A stretch of DNA of 64,000 nt, taken from positions 310,001 through 374,000 of the forward strand of contig NZ_FQXU01000004.1 of assembly GCF_900130055.1 (NCBI RefSeq), written 5' to 3'. This document shows, in pieces, positions 43,671 to 52,215 of this stretch (within the stretch, counting starts at the first letter, position 1; each line of letters starts with the position of its first letter). The notes below the pieces were generated by a model. That model searched no databases, had not been told where the DNA came from, and worked only from the letters and a program-made list of their open reading frames with translations. The DNA is from Clostridium intestinale DSM 6191. Lineage in GTDB: Bacteria > Bacillota > Clostridia > Clostridiales > Clostridiaceae. The translations under genes were made by a program, and so were the position numbers.

Positions 43671-44774
43671 CTACCTCTTTTCTATATATTTTTCTAGCTC
43701 AAAAATTGTTTTTTTCAAAATCTCCGGTGTAATTGAAATAGGTATTAAATGAACTTTTTCTTTTGAATCAATAAAACCAACTATATCATCAAGAACTTTT
43801 TCATCTGCTGGATACAATCCCATACGATTTAGAGATACAGGCAGTTTCAAATCTGAATAGAAAGGCATTAAAGAATCAATCGTCGTCCACCTCCCCTCTA
43901 AAGCTAATTGGTATAAAACCCCATAAGCTACTATTTCTCCATGAAGATATGAATGACTTTCTGGAATATATTTAGCTATTGCATCATGCATTGCATGTGC
44001 TGCAGCATTACGGGCATATTTATCTCCTAGTCCTCCACATAAACCTGCAACTGCTATCACAATTTCAGATAAATGTACAAATTCTTCCGAAACTACTTTA
44101 TTCTCCATATCTTTCATTGCTTTAGCAGAGTGTTTTACAATTGATTCATTACATAACTTTGCAGTATAACTTGCTAATTTTAAAAAGGGTTCGTTCTGTA
44201 AATGTTCTTGAGCTAAAATAGAGTCTGATTCATACCATTTTGCAATTGTATCTGCCAAGCCTGCAATGAAATAACGTACTGGAGAATCAATCACTAAATA
44301 GGGATCTGTTATTAAAAAAACAGCTTGTCTCATATAATGCTCAGTTTTTCCTTCTGATTCTCCACTTTCTTTATACATAACAGATAAAGGCGTCCATGGT
44401 GCACAATTACTAACCAAAGTTGGAACAACACCATATTTAACATTACAAATATGAGCCGCATATCCAACCAGATCTACAAGTTTTCCGCCACCAACTCCAA
44501 TTATAAAATCGATATCATTTTCCTCAACGATTTGTGATATTAAATCTGCACCATAATAGCTACATTCCCCTGTATATTGATGATATAAAACATCTTGCTC
44601 TATAGTTTCTAAAAACTTCATTTTAGGTTTAGTTTTTTCCCAAGAAACTGTCCCATGTACAATCAAGATATTCTTTGATTTATGTTCTTTTAATAATTCC
44701 GGAATAAAATCAATTGCACCTTCATGATACCTATAGAACTCAGGACCAACTTTAACCTTTAAATCTGTCAACAT
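43671..44774 (-). CDS. Iron-containing alcohol/polyol dehydrogenase (GldA-like)
   Basis: 367 residues of the glycerol-dehydrogenase branch of the Fe-ADH family. It has NAD motif GVGGGKLVDLVGYAA, metal ligands in GLADTIAKWYE, NAAAHAMHDAI and SYLHGEIVAYG, and the SNCAPWTPLSVMY substrate loop. It probably oxidises or reduces a hydroxyl of the imported sugar acid or its phosphate. It lies between EIIC and a 2-hydroxyacid dehydrogenase gene in the operon. Confidence 0.87.
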   Translation of the reverse strand: MLTDLKVKVGPEFYRYHEGAIDFIPELLKEHKSKNILIVHGTVSWEKTKPKMKFLETIEQDVLYHQYTGECSYYGADLISQIVEENDIDFIIGVGGGKLVDLVGYAAHICNVKYGVVPTLVSNCAPWTPLSVMYKESGESEGKTEHYMRQAVFLITDPYLVIDSPVRYFIAGLADTIAKWYESDSILAQEHLQNEPFLKLASYTAKLCNESIVKHSAKAMKDMENKVVSEEFVHLSEIVIAVAGLCGGLGDKYARNAAAHAMHDAIAKYIPESHSYLHGEIVAYGVLYQLALEGRWTTIDSLMPFYSDLKLPVSLNRMGLYPADEKVLDDIVGFIDSKEKVHLIPISITPEILKKTIFELEKYIEKR

Positions 44775-44786
44775 TTTTATCCCCCC

Positions 44787-45788
44787 TTATTTTTTAATAA
44801 ATTTACTTGTTGGCTGAATTGCCCTTTCCGGTAAAACCCCTTGAACCATTTGTTCGATATCTGTTACACATTTATTTCCCATTTGTTCTAGACATTCCAT
44901 AGTATAAGCTGACGTATGAGGCGTCATTACAACGTTATCAAAAACTAAATATGGATGACTCTTTCTTCCTGGTTCTTCTTCTAAAACATCTGTCGCAAAA
45001 CCAGCAATTTTTCCAGATTTCAATCCCTCAATAACCGCATTTTCATCCACTAATGCTCCTCTAGCACTATTAGATATATAAACACCGTCTTTCATCTTTT
45101 CAATTTCGTTTTTAGATATCATATGATAACTTTCTTCAGTTAAATTTGCACAAAGACAAATAATATCAGAGGAAGTCAATAATTCATCTAATTCAACCTT
45201 TCTTGCCCCATAACTCTGTAAATATAAATCTGACTTGTATGGGTCATAGGCCAAAACATTACATCTAAAACCATTTCTAACAATCTCTACAACACAACTT
45301 CCTGTGTTCCCAACTCCAATAACCCCTACTGTTTTATTGAAAAGTGTATGTCCAACAAATTTAGCTCTATCTTCCCAACGATCCGCTTTAACTCGATTAC
45401 TGGATTCTACTGTTTTTCTTAATACAGCTAGCAGATTTGTAATGTTGTTTTCTGCCACTGCATCACGTTCTACTAAAGCTGGAACTATTGTAACAACAGT
45501 ATCATGCTCTTTTGCTGCATCAATATCTATATTGTTGTATCCAATTCCATGACGTGTAATCAGTAAAAGTTCATCTTTATAATCAAAAAATTCTTTAGTA
45601 AAAAAAGGGGTTACACTTGCAATGATATTATTGTATCCAGTTAATAATTTTGCAAGTTCTTTTCCATGCATTTCATTATCAACTTGAAAATAATCAACAG
45701 ATCCTATTTTCTTCAAACGCTCGATGTGCTCAGGGAATATCTTTCCAAAACTACTTGAATTAACAATAGCTATCTTATATTCTCTCAT
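44787..45788 (-). CDS. D-isomer-specific 2-hydroxyacid dehydrogenase
   Basis: 333 residues. The NAD fold GVIGVGNTGSCVVEIV is followed by the catalytic Arg in YISNSARGALVDE, Glu in DVLEEEPG and His in VMTPHTSAYT. It interconverts a 2-hydroxy and a 2-keto acid, here presumably an aldonate or its 6-phosphate. It is placed two bases after the 6PGDH-like gene, so the two are tightly coupled. Confidence 0.92.
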   Translation of the reverse strand: MREYKIAIVNSSSFGKIFPEHIERLKKIGSVDYFQVDNEMHGKELAKLLTGYNNIIASVTPFFTKEFFDYKDELLLITRHGIGYNNIDIDAAKEHDTVVTIVPALVERDAVAENNITNLLAVLRKTVESSNRVKADRWEDRAKFVGHTLFNKTVGVIGVGNTGSCVVEIVRNGFRCNVLAYDPYKSDLYLQSYGARKVELDELLTSSDIICLCANLTEESYHMISKNEIEKMKDGVYISNSARGALVDENAVIEGLKSGKIAGFATDVLEEEPGRKSHPYLVFDNVVMTPHTSAYTMECLEQMGNKCVTDIEQMVQGVLPERAIQPTSKFIKK

Positions 45789-45790
45789 GT

Positions 45791-46693
45791 TTACTTATCC
45801 TTCTTTACAATAGCATGTCCACCAAATCCGTTTCGTAAAGCCGAAACAACTTTTGCAGAAAAACTATCATCTTCCTGAGACAAATTACGCATGAATAAAC
45901 TTAAAGCAATTGTTGGTACTGCAATTCCCATATCCAAAGCAGTTTCAATAGTCCATTTTGCTTCTCCAGATGCAGCAACAACTCCTTTATAATCTTCTAA
46001 ATTTAGACTAGCTTTAAATTGTGATTCAGCAATTTCCATAAGCCAACTTCGAACAACCGATCCATTGTTCCAAACCTTCGCAACAGCAGCTAAATCGTAA
46101 TCAAACTCGCTTTCTTTAACAATTTGAAACCCTTCACCGATTGCTTGCATCATTCCATATTCGATTCCATTATGAATCATTTTCAAAAAGTGACCACTTC
46201 CAGATTGGCCAGTATATAAGTAGCCATTTTCAACTGAGATATCTTTGAAAATAGGTTCTATATACTTAAATACTTCAGGATCTCCACCAATCATTGTACA
46301 TGCACCACTTAGTGCTCCAGAAGTTCCACCTGATGTTCCACAATCAAAATAAGATATTTCTTTCTCATTAAAAGTTTTTGCACGTCGTATTGAATCCTTA
46401 AAATTTGAATTTCCACCTTCAATGACAATGTCATTTGGAGAAAGCAACTTCAACAATTGATTTAATACAGTTTCCGTAATTTCTCCAGAAGGTAACATAG
46501 ACCATATAACTCTTTTTTCAGTAAATGAAGTAATCATTTCCTCTAAATCATCAAATGTTTTTATACCTGCCTTTTCAGCATTTTCTTTTGCTTGTTCAGA
46601 TAAATCAAACCCCATAACATCATAATTATGACTCTTTAAATTACATGCTATGTTTAAACCCATCTTGCCAAGACCTATAATAGCTATTTTCAT
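45791..46693 (-). CDS. 6-phosphogluconate dehydrogenase-like (short, NAD-type)
   Basis: About 300 residues, the short class of 6-phosphogluconate dehydrogenases (YqeC/GndA-like). It has dinucleotide motif IGLGKMGLNIACNL, GNSNFKDSI, CGTSGGTSGA with substrate-binding residues, and the catalytic Lys in GHFLKMIHNGIEYGMMQ. It is the first gene of the operon. The start is ATG 46693 behind GGAGGG; the ATG at 46711 lacks that site. It may oxidise gluconate-6-phosphate or a related phosphorylated aldonate. Confidence 0.9.
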   Translation of the reverse strand: MKIAIIGLGKMGLNIACNLKSHNYDVMGFDLSEQAKENAEKAGIKTFDDLEEMITSFTEKRVIWSMLPSGEITETVLNQLLKLLSPNDIVIEGGNSNFKDSIRRAKTFNEKEISYFDCGTSGGTSGALSGACTMIGGDPEVFKYIEPIFKDISVENGYLYTGQSGSGHFLKMIHNGIEYGMMQAIGEGFQIVKESEFDYDLAAVAKVWNNGSVVRSWLMEIAESQFKASLNLEDYKGVVAASGEAKWTIETALDMGIAVPTIALSLFMRNLSQEDDSFSAKVVSALRNGFGGHAIVKKDK

Positions 46694-46822
46694 ACAATCC
46701 CTCCATTTCATGCCTTCATTTTATCAAAAAAATTTTTTTCTGTAAAGCTTTTTAAGAAAAAAATTTTTCTAAATATTTTTTCCCTCGTATTTCTATTTTC
46801 ACCTACTATTGCAATTTAAGAA

Positions 46823-46850
46823 ATAATATGATATTCATATAAAGTAGCAA
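46823..46850 (-). promoter_or_regulatory. Predicted promoter of the sugar-acid PTS operon
   Basis: On the minus strand, -35 TTGCTA (46845-46850) and -10 TATTAT (46823-46828), 16-base spacing, 130 bases before the first gene. It faces the RpiR promoter. The rest of 46694-47034 shows only long A/T runs. Confidence 0.45.
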
Positions 46851-46884
46851 CAATATTGAGCAAAAGCTTGCCTTATACAAGATA

Positions 46885-46912
46885 TTGACATGAAATTACT
46901 ATTTGATATACT
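46885..46912 (+). promoter_or_regulatory. Predicted promoter of the RpiR regulator gene
   Basis: TTGACA (46885-46890) and TATACT (46907-46912) with 16-base spacing, 123 bases before the start codon. Confidence 0.55.
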
Positions 46913-47034
46913 TATAACAACGCTATTTTTTATAAATTTTATTTTTATATGATAATATTTAAAATATAAATTAAAGCTAAATTTTTTTATTATTTTGAAG
47001 TTACAATACATCATTTAAACAAAGGAGGCCCAAC

Positions 47035-47883
47035 ATGGATGTATCTGTTAGACTTAAAATTAAATCATTATACAATGGATTAAGTACTAAAGAACAAAAT
47101 ATTGCAGATTATATACTTGAAAATCCAATTTCTGTGGCTCAAAATTCTATCAGCGATTTATCTGCTGAGCTCAATGTTGCAGTCTCTACGTTATTTCAAT
47201 TTGCAAAAAAGCTAGGTTATTCTGGCTTTAGAGAATTTAAGATGGCTATCTTAGTTGAAGAAAATAATTTTTCAACTACATCAATTCATGAAAAGATTGA
47301 AATTGATGATAATGAGTTAACTATGGCGCAGAAGGTCTTTGATTCAAACATTAAAACACTAACTAATACTAAGAAAATCTTACAATTAGACGATTTGAAA
47401 AAAGCAGCTGAAATTATATCAAATTCAAATCTACTATACTTTTTTGGTGTGGGTGGATCAGGTATACTTGCAGGAGATGCATATCATAAATTTTTACGTT
47501 CTCCAACTCATGTTCGTCATAGTACCGATTATCATATACAACTTATGGAAGCATCTTTATTAACATCACAGGATTGTGCAATTTGTATCTCCCATACAGG
47601 AAAATCAAAAGAAACTATCAAAATAGCTGAAGTAGTAAAAAAAGCTGGTGCAAAAGTAATTGTCATCACTAGCCACGCATCTTCTCCTTTAGCTAAGATA
47701 GGTGATATCGTTTTTATTTCTATATCTGAAGAAATAGAATTTCATTCAGAAGCTTTATCTTCTCGTATATCTCAATTGAGCATATTAGATTCACTCTATG
47801 TAATTTTGATGTTTATGAATAAAGATAAATCAAAAGAAGCTTTATCTAAAGTTAGACGCACTATATGGGACCTAAAGTATTAA
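47035..47883 (+). CDS. RpiR-family transcriptional regulator
   Basis: 282 residues: an amino-terminal HTH_6 domain (ISDLSAELNVAVSTLFQFAKKLGYSGF) and a carboxyl SIS sugar-phosphate-binding domain (FFGVGGSGILAGDAYHKFLR, CISHTGKSKETIKIAEVVKKAGA). It is divergent from the eleven-gene PTS operon, which it most likely controls in response to a phosphorylated sugar acid. The ATG follows AAAGGAGGCCCAAC. It is followed by a strong terminator. Confidence 0.94.
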   Translation: MDVSVRLKIKSLYNGLSTKEQNIADYILENPISVAQNSISDLSAELNVAVSTLFQFAKKLGYSGFREFKMAILVEENNFSTTSIHEKIEIDDNELTMAQKVFDSNIKTLTNTKKILQLDDLKKAAEIISNSNLLYFFGVGGSGILAGDAYHKFLRSPTHVRHSTDYHIQLMEASLLTSQDCAICISHTGKSKETIKIAEVVKKAGAKVIVITSHASSPLAKIGDIVFISISEEIEFHSEALSSRISQLSILDSLYVILMFMNKDKSKEALSKVRRTIWDLKY

Positions 47884-47917
47884 AATCTACACCGTCAACA
47901 TTTCAACGTTATCCTTT

Positions 47918-47960
47918 AAAAGGAGCTGGGCACTAAATAATTAGCGCTCAGCTCCTTTTG
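47918..47960 (+). terminator. Terminator of the RpiR gene
   Basis: Nineteen-position stem with one mismatch (47918-47936 with 47941-47959, AAAAGGAGCTG/CAGCTCCTTTT at the base), ending in TTTTG. Confidence 0.85.
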
Positions 47961-47963
47961 CAT

Positions 47964-48000
47964 AAAAAACAAATCCTACACTCAAAAGAATGCAGGATTT
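47964..48000 (-). terminator. Terminator of the acetyltransferase operon
   Basis: Stem 47971-47980 with 47991-48000 (AAATCCTACA/TGCAGGATTT, one mismatch), followed by GTTTTTTATG on the minus strand. Confidence 0.78.
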
Positions 48001-48009
48001 ATAGTAAAT

Positions 48010-48639
48010 TTAAAGTAATTGCTCTAACCCAACTTCCGATGTTAGATTTTCAAGATTATTAAATATCTTCTCTTCATCCCAATTCCACCATTGAAGTTTT
48101 AATAAAAACTCTATTTTTTCATCACTAAATCGTTTTTTAATAAATTTAGCAGGATTTCCACCATATATTGTATAAGGTTCTACATCTCTTACTACAGTTG
48201 AGTTAGATGCTATAATTGCTCCATCTCCAACCTTAACACCAGGCATAATGGTTACATTTTGACCTATCCACACATCATTTCCAATTACTGTGTCTCCCTT
48301 AAAAGGAAGCTCATCTACTGTAGGCGTCACCTTTTCCCATCCACAGCCAAAGATATTAAAAGGATAGGTTGTAATTCCATCCATTCTATGATTTGCACCA
48401 TTCATAATAAACTTAACTCCCTCTGCAATTGCACAGAACTTGCCTATTATCAGTTTATCCCCTAAAAACTCGTAATGGTTCTCTATATTATCATAAAATT
48501 TCTCTGGAGACTTTTGATTATCGCTATAATAAGTGTATTCCCCAATCTCAACATTAGGTCTTTTAGGCAGGTTACTTATATAGCAAACTGTCTTTATATT
48601 TTCATTTGGATAAAGTTTTTTCTTATCTGGTCCTATCAT
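48010..48639 (-). CDS. Vat/CatB-family xenobiotic acetyltransferase
   Basis: 209 residues of left-handed beta-helix (hexapeptide) fold. Blocks are typical of streptogramin A (Vat) and CatB-type acetyltransferases: VEIGEYTYYSD, LIIGKFCAIAEGVKFIMNGANHRMDG with the catalytic His, VIGNDVWIGQNVTIMPGVKVGDGAIIASNS and YGGNPAKFIKKRF. It would inactivate a drug by acetylation, but specificity cannot be read from the sequence. Its start overlaps the nucleotidyltransferase stop by four bases, and the neighbouring mef-like gene supports a resistance locus. Confidence 0.88.
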   Translation of the reverse strand: MIGPDKKKLYPNENIKTVCYISNLPKRPNVEIGEYTYYSDNQKSPEKFYDNIENHYEFLGDKLIIGKFCAIAEGVKFIMNGANHRMDGITTYPFNIFGCGWEKVTPTVDELPFKGDTVIGNDVWIGQNVTIMPGVKVGDGAIIASNSTVVRDVEPYTIYGGNPAKFIKKRFSDEKIEFLLKLQWWNWDEEKIFNNLENLTSEVGLEQLL

Positions 48640-49475
48640 TGAATATTAACTCCTTTCAGTTCTTCAACCTCATCTACTAGTCTTTGAAGAATATCTATTC
48701 CGTTTGTTGTACAATCTACATCAGTTGATATTAAGGAAATAACCTTATCGATCCTTTCCTTGTAATTACTTGGTTTGATTTTAAAATCTTCAATCATCTT
48801 AACAGCCTTTTTCTCATTTATACAGTACTCCCTGTTTAATGCAAATAAGACTTGATTAAGCGAAGATATGCTTCGAAAACAATGTCCACAAACATATGAT
48901 ATATCATCTTTATTTATATTTTTCTTGGCAATCACTAAAGAGAAACCTGCCTCAAACATAAAAAATTCGGATAACCCTTTCTGAAGAGATGTTGGATAAC
49001 ATTCTGCTTGCTTTTTTAATTCATAAAAGTTTTCATCATTAGCGTATTGTATCTTGCTGATTGCCAATTCTCCACGATACATGGCACTAATATATCCATG
49101 GGGATGTCCTGTCTGATAATTAGCAGTAACAATTCCTTGATCCGTATCTTTAATTATTTGGACTACACGTTTTTTATCACGCAAAATCAAGTCAACATGA
49201 TACCCATTTATGACTAACCATCCACCTCCATTAACCCAATCACCCCAAGCTCCTGGAGCCACAACAAGGTTACTTCTATGCTCATCATCTAGCTCTGTAG
49301 CAAGTTGATTGATAGAAGTCAGGTCAAATAATTCTGAATTGTAATAGATTCCGATATCTATGTCAGAATCCTCTGTATGGGTACCTCTTGCACGTGAGCC
49401 ACCTAATACAACACCTTCTATAAAAGGCAAAAGGGATAATTTCTCTGTTACTAATTGAATGATATTATTTGTCAT
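48636..49475 (-). CDS. Nucleotidyltransferase-domain protein (possible drug-modifying)
   Basis: 279 residues. The amino-terminal nucleotidyltransferase motif VVLGGSRARGTHTEDSDIDIGIYY carries the metal aspartates, with a further Asp in GYHVDLILRD, and a helical carboxyl domain follows. The size and layout resemble aminoglycoside or lincosamide nucleotidyltransferases, but the sequence does not fall clearly into a named class. It is encoded between a mef-like gene and a Vat-like gene, which favours a resistance role. The ATG follows AAAAGGAGTGTG. Confidence 0.8.
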   Translation of the reverse strand: MTNNIIQLVTEKLSLLPFIEGVVLGGSRARGTHTEDSDIDIGIYYNSELFDLTSINQLATELDDEHRSNLVVAPGAWGDWVNGGGWLVINGYHVDLILRDKKRVVQIIKDTDQGIVTANYQTGHPHGYISAMYRGELAISKIQYANDENFYELKKQAECYPTSLQKGLSEFFMFEAGFSLVIAKKNINKDDISYVCGHCFRSISSLNQVLFALNREYCINEKKAVKMIEDFKIKPSNYKERIDKVISLISTDVDCTTNGIDILQRLVDEVEELKGVNIQ

Positions 49476-49527
49476 ACGAACACACTCCTTTTATCAATAT
49501 CTAAAATGCCATGTTTTCATTTTTTAT

Positions 49528-50743
49528 TTAATCTAATTTACTAATAGCAGTGACTAGAGGACATACTATAGCAATAATAATTATTAAAACACCTGAAATT
49601 AAAAACCAATAGTTTACACCTACTCTATCAGCAAACAATCCAGAGAGGATCAAACCAAGAGGCATAGCTAGAGATATGATACTCCCTGTTAGAGAAAATA
49701 CACGCCCTAAATATTCTGGCTTAATTTTTTTCTTGATAAAGAGCCGTTTGAACACCGCTGTAAAATGGAACCGAAAGCCCCATAACAACGCAACAAACTA
49801 CAAATATTATAAACCCACTTGAAGGAAGAAGTCCTGAAATGGTCAAACTAACTCCCATCATAAATATAGATGCAGTTATTAATATTATTCGCTTTTTAAA
49901 GTTTCCAAGTAGTCCTAACAGCAAACCACCTGCTAGCATACCAGCGGCATAGGCTATTTCTGTAATAGATACATGCATTGGTGTTCCCGAAAAATACTCC
50001 ATGGTCATTAAAGGATAAAGTGCATTTATTGGCATATAAACAAACATATATAGTGTGCCTATAAGAAGCAATGCAAATAATCCTTTGTTTTCTTTTAAAA
50101 CATTAAATCCTTCCTTAAACTCTTTCATAAAATTACTCTTCTGGTCTTGCTCCTCTATATTTAGCTTAGGAATATGCACAAGTGCCACTGTAATACACGC
50201 AATCACAGCGCCCAGCACATCCATGGCTATAATCGCATTTAATTCCCAAACAGAATATAAAAATGCTGCGGCAGCAGGGCTAATAATATAGCTTATGGAT
50301 TGCAGTGATTGGCTATAACCAGCACATTTAGTTAGCTGTTCTTCTGGTACTAAAAGAGGAGTAACTGCACTTAGGGCAGGGGAATGAAAAGCAGCTCCAA
50401 TACTTCTTATAAACAGTACTATCATAACCATCCAAACTGGTAACTCCATATACAATGCAATAATAGCAAGTATAGCTCCAGCCCCAGCAATAATTAAATC
50501 TGCTCCAATCATTATCTTTTTTCTGTCATAACGATCTACTAATACACCTATGGCAGGACCAAATACTGCATAAGGCAGAAATCCTACTAATGAAGCAATT
50601 GACAGAACCATAGCTGATCCTGTTTTTTCTGTAAGGTAAAAAATTATAGCCATTTGAAGAATAGCACTAGAAATAAGTGAAATTGCTTGTCCTGTCCATA
50701 TCGTAAAAAAATCTTGTTTCCATTTCGAATTTTGTTTTATCAT
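49528..50743 (-). pseudogene. mef: mef(A)-like macrolide efflux MFS gene with a one-base frameshift
   Basis: The two open parts together make a full-length MFS exporter of about 405 residues. It is very close in sequence pattern to Mef(A)/Mef(E): SLISSAILQMAIIFYLTEKT, LVGFLPYAVFGPAIGVLVDR and LTKCAGYSQSLQSISYI. A run of seven A (49725-49731) shifts the frame at QTALYQEK; removing one A restores KIKPEYLGRVFSLTGS. As written, the product would lose the last two membrane spans. It may be a true mutation, a reversible slip in the A-run or a sequence error. Upstream lies an attenuator leader with an RLR peptide. Confidence 0.88.
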
Positions 50744-50795
50744 ATCAAATTTCTCCTTGCATTTTTATTGTTGATTCCTTATAAGTTTTAGGCAA

Positions 50796-50840
50796 TAAAA
50801 AATGCAGGCTAAAATCCCCAATGGAATCTTTAGTCTGCAT
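50796..50840 (-). terminator. Second leader terminator before the mef-like gene
   Basis: Stem 50802-50813 with 50829-50840 (ATGCAGGCTAAA/TTTAGTCTGCAT, one wobble), followed by TTTTT on the minus strand. It lies about 55 bases before the coding start. Confidence 0.75.
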
Positions 50841-50897
50841 ATCAACGTTAAAAAGACACAAAGAAAAACGCATAGCCTAATATAACTACACTCCCTC

Positions 50898-51008
50898 TAT
50901 CTATGTCCTAATACGTAAAATAAGTACAACAAAAAAGCCCACCATTGTGGATGTTTTAAACGCTTTTTTTATTGCCTTCTTATCTTAAACGTACTGAATA
51001 CATAGATA
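50898..51008 (-). promoter_or_regulatory. Transcription attenuator of the mef-like gene
   Basis: A long imperfect inverted repeat (arms about 50898-50924 and 50979-51008, including ATCTATGT/ACATAGAT and ACGT/ACGT) encloses an intrinsic terminator at 50930-50970 (AAAAAAGC...CCAC/GTGG...GCTTTTTT). The upstream arm overlaps a seven-codon leader peptide ending in RLR. Ribosome stalling on the leader would free the alternative pairing and let transcription continue. This is the layout known for mef and erm control. Confidence 0.72.
50980..51003 (-). CDS. Leader peptide with macrolide-arrest RLR motif
   Basis: ATG 51003 behind AAAGGAGG encodes MYSVRLR and a stop. The closing Arg-Leu-Arg matches the (Arg/Lys)-Leu-(Arg/Lys) motif at which ribosomes stall with macrolides in the ErmD and Mef leader peptides. 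It lies in the upstream arm of the attenuator. The regulated gene is the mef-like exporter, about 240 bases downstream. Confidence 0.7.
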   Translation of the reverse strand: MYSVRLR

Positions 51009-51040
51009 TATGTCCTCCTTTAATTCACCAAATTTACATC

Positions 51041-51070
51041 ATATTATCATAGATGATGTATTCATGTCAA
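51041..51070 (-). promoter_or_regulatory. Promoter of the mef-like leader and gene
   Basis: -35 TTGACA (51065-51070) and a -10 region GATAATAT (51041-51048), 16-18 base spacing, about 35 bases before the leader ribosome site. Confidence 0.65.
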
Positions 51071-51144
51071 ACTCTTCAATTGAACTCCTTTTCCCCCGTG
51101 TTTAGAAAAATGATACTAATGCGCATTAATCTTATTTTTGCGTA

Positions 51145-51175
51145 AAAATATCACCCCTAAAATAAAGAGGGGTGT
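51145..51175 (-). terminator. Terminator of the epimerase gene
   Basis: Stem 51152-51158 with 51168-51174 (CACCCCT/AGGGGTG), followed by ATATTTTT on the minus strand. The plus strand is followed by TGTTTTT, so it may work both ways. Confidence 0.78.
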
Positions 51176-51222
51176 GTTTTTACAGTGACTGTATATTTCA
51201 TTATACGTCCTAGTAATTATTA

Positions 51223-52077
51223 CTATAAAGCGCCCTTATCTCTAGCACTATAAATAGAAGTATATTTAGGGATAAAATTGAGTTCGTTTTTAATTCTAGT
51301 TGGATCTGCTGTCAATTCCCATAGGTTAGACATAATCCACCCATCTTCAGTAGGCACTTGCTCTAATCCTCCCTGTAGCTTATATAGCGCACCTAAAGTA
51401 ATAGCATTATCATCTGCAACATTGTAAATTCTACCACTAACAGTTGGTGTACTAGCAGCAAGAAGTAACGCTTGACTCACATCTTCATGGTGCACCATAG
51501 ACATCAGCTTTGATGGATTCCAATTAATCATATAAGGCATAACTTCTTCAATGTGTGGATCACCATCTCCATAAACAAATGCAAGTCTCATAATACGAAT
51601 ATCTAGTCCTTGTTCACGATTTAGTTTTAATAAAGCTTCTTCTGCAGCAATTTTAGTTTTGGGATACATCAGATTAGTTGGCATAAGAACATCATCTTCT
51701 CTGCATAATCTGTTTACATTCAAGTCACGATATACATTACATGTGCTAGTAAAAACAAATCTTGTGACCCCTACCTCTAGCGCTGCTTTAGCTAACAAAA
51801 TAGTTGCATCTAGATTCACTGCACGTGCCATTTCTTCACTAATTCCACCTCTAAATTGAGCAGCTGTATGTATAACAGCATCAACTCCTTGTATAGCTTC
51901 AGTGAGATTTTCATTATTCAAAAGATCACCCATGACCACTTCTGCACCCTGTTCTTTTAGTGCTAATCCTCTATCAACATTCCTTACAAGAACACGTACA
52001 TCATGACCATTCTTTAGTAAATATGGTACTAAACGACTTCCAACCTTACCTGTTGCTCCAGTTACAAATATCTTCAT
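51223..52077 (-). CDS. NAD-dependent epimerase/dehydratase family protein
   Basis: 284 residues of extended SDR type: dinucleotide motif FVTGATGKVGSRLVPYLL, GDLLNNENL, FTSTCNVYRD and the catalytic YPKTK (Tyr-x-x-x-Lys). It uses NAD(P) to act on a sugar nucleotide, steroid-like or other hydroxyl compound; the substrate is unknown. It is divergent from an XRE/MmyB regulator across a 138-base gap, so that regulator probably controls it. Confidence 0.9.
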   Translation of the reverse strand: MKIFVTGATGKVGSRLVPYLLKNGHDVRVLVRNVDRGLALKEQGAEVVMGDLLNNENLTEAIQGVDAVIHTAAQFRGGISEEMARAVNLDATILLAKAALEVGVTRFVFTSTCNVYRDLNVNRLCREDDVLMPTNLMYPKTKIAAEEALLKLNREQGLDIRIMRLAFVYGDGDPHIEEVMPYMINWNPSKLMSMVHHEDVSQALLLAASTPTVSGRIYNVADDNAITLGALYKLQGGLEQVPTEDGWIMSNLWELTADPTRIKNELNFIPKYTSIYSARDKGAL

Positions 52078-52215
52078 AAATTAATCACTCCATTCTAGAT
52101 TGTTTGTTTATACGGCACTTACATGCTATATTGTTAGTATATAGGCATCAAAATAATTTAACCACACTGTGGTTATCCTAGTATTGATAGTAGTAGGATA
52201 TGAGGAGGAAAATAA

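Noticed and set aside
46721..46770. Repeated AGAAAAATTTTT words upstream of the PTS operon as an operator
   Set aside because: These are simple A/T runs without a clear dyad or spacing.
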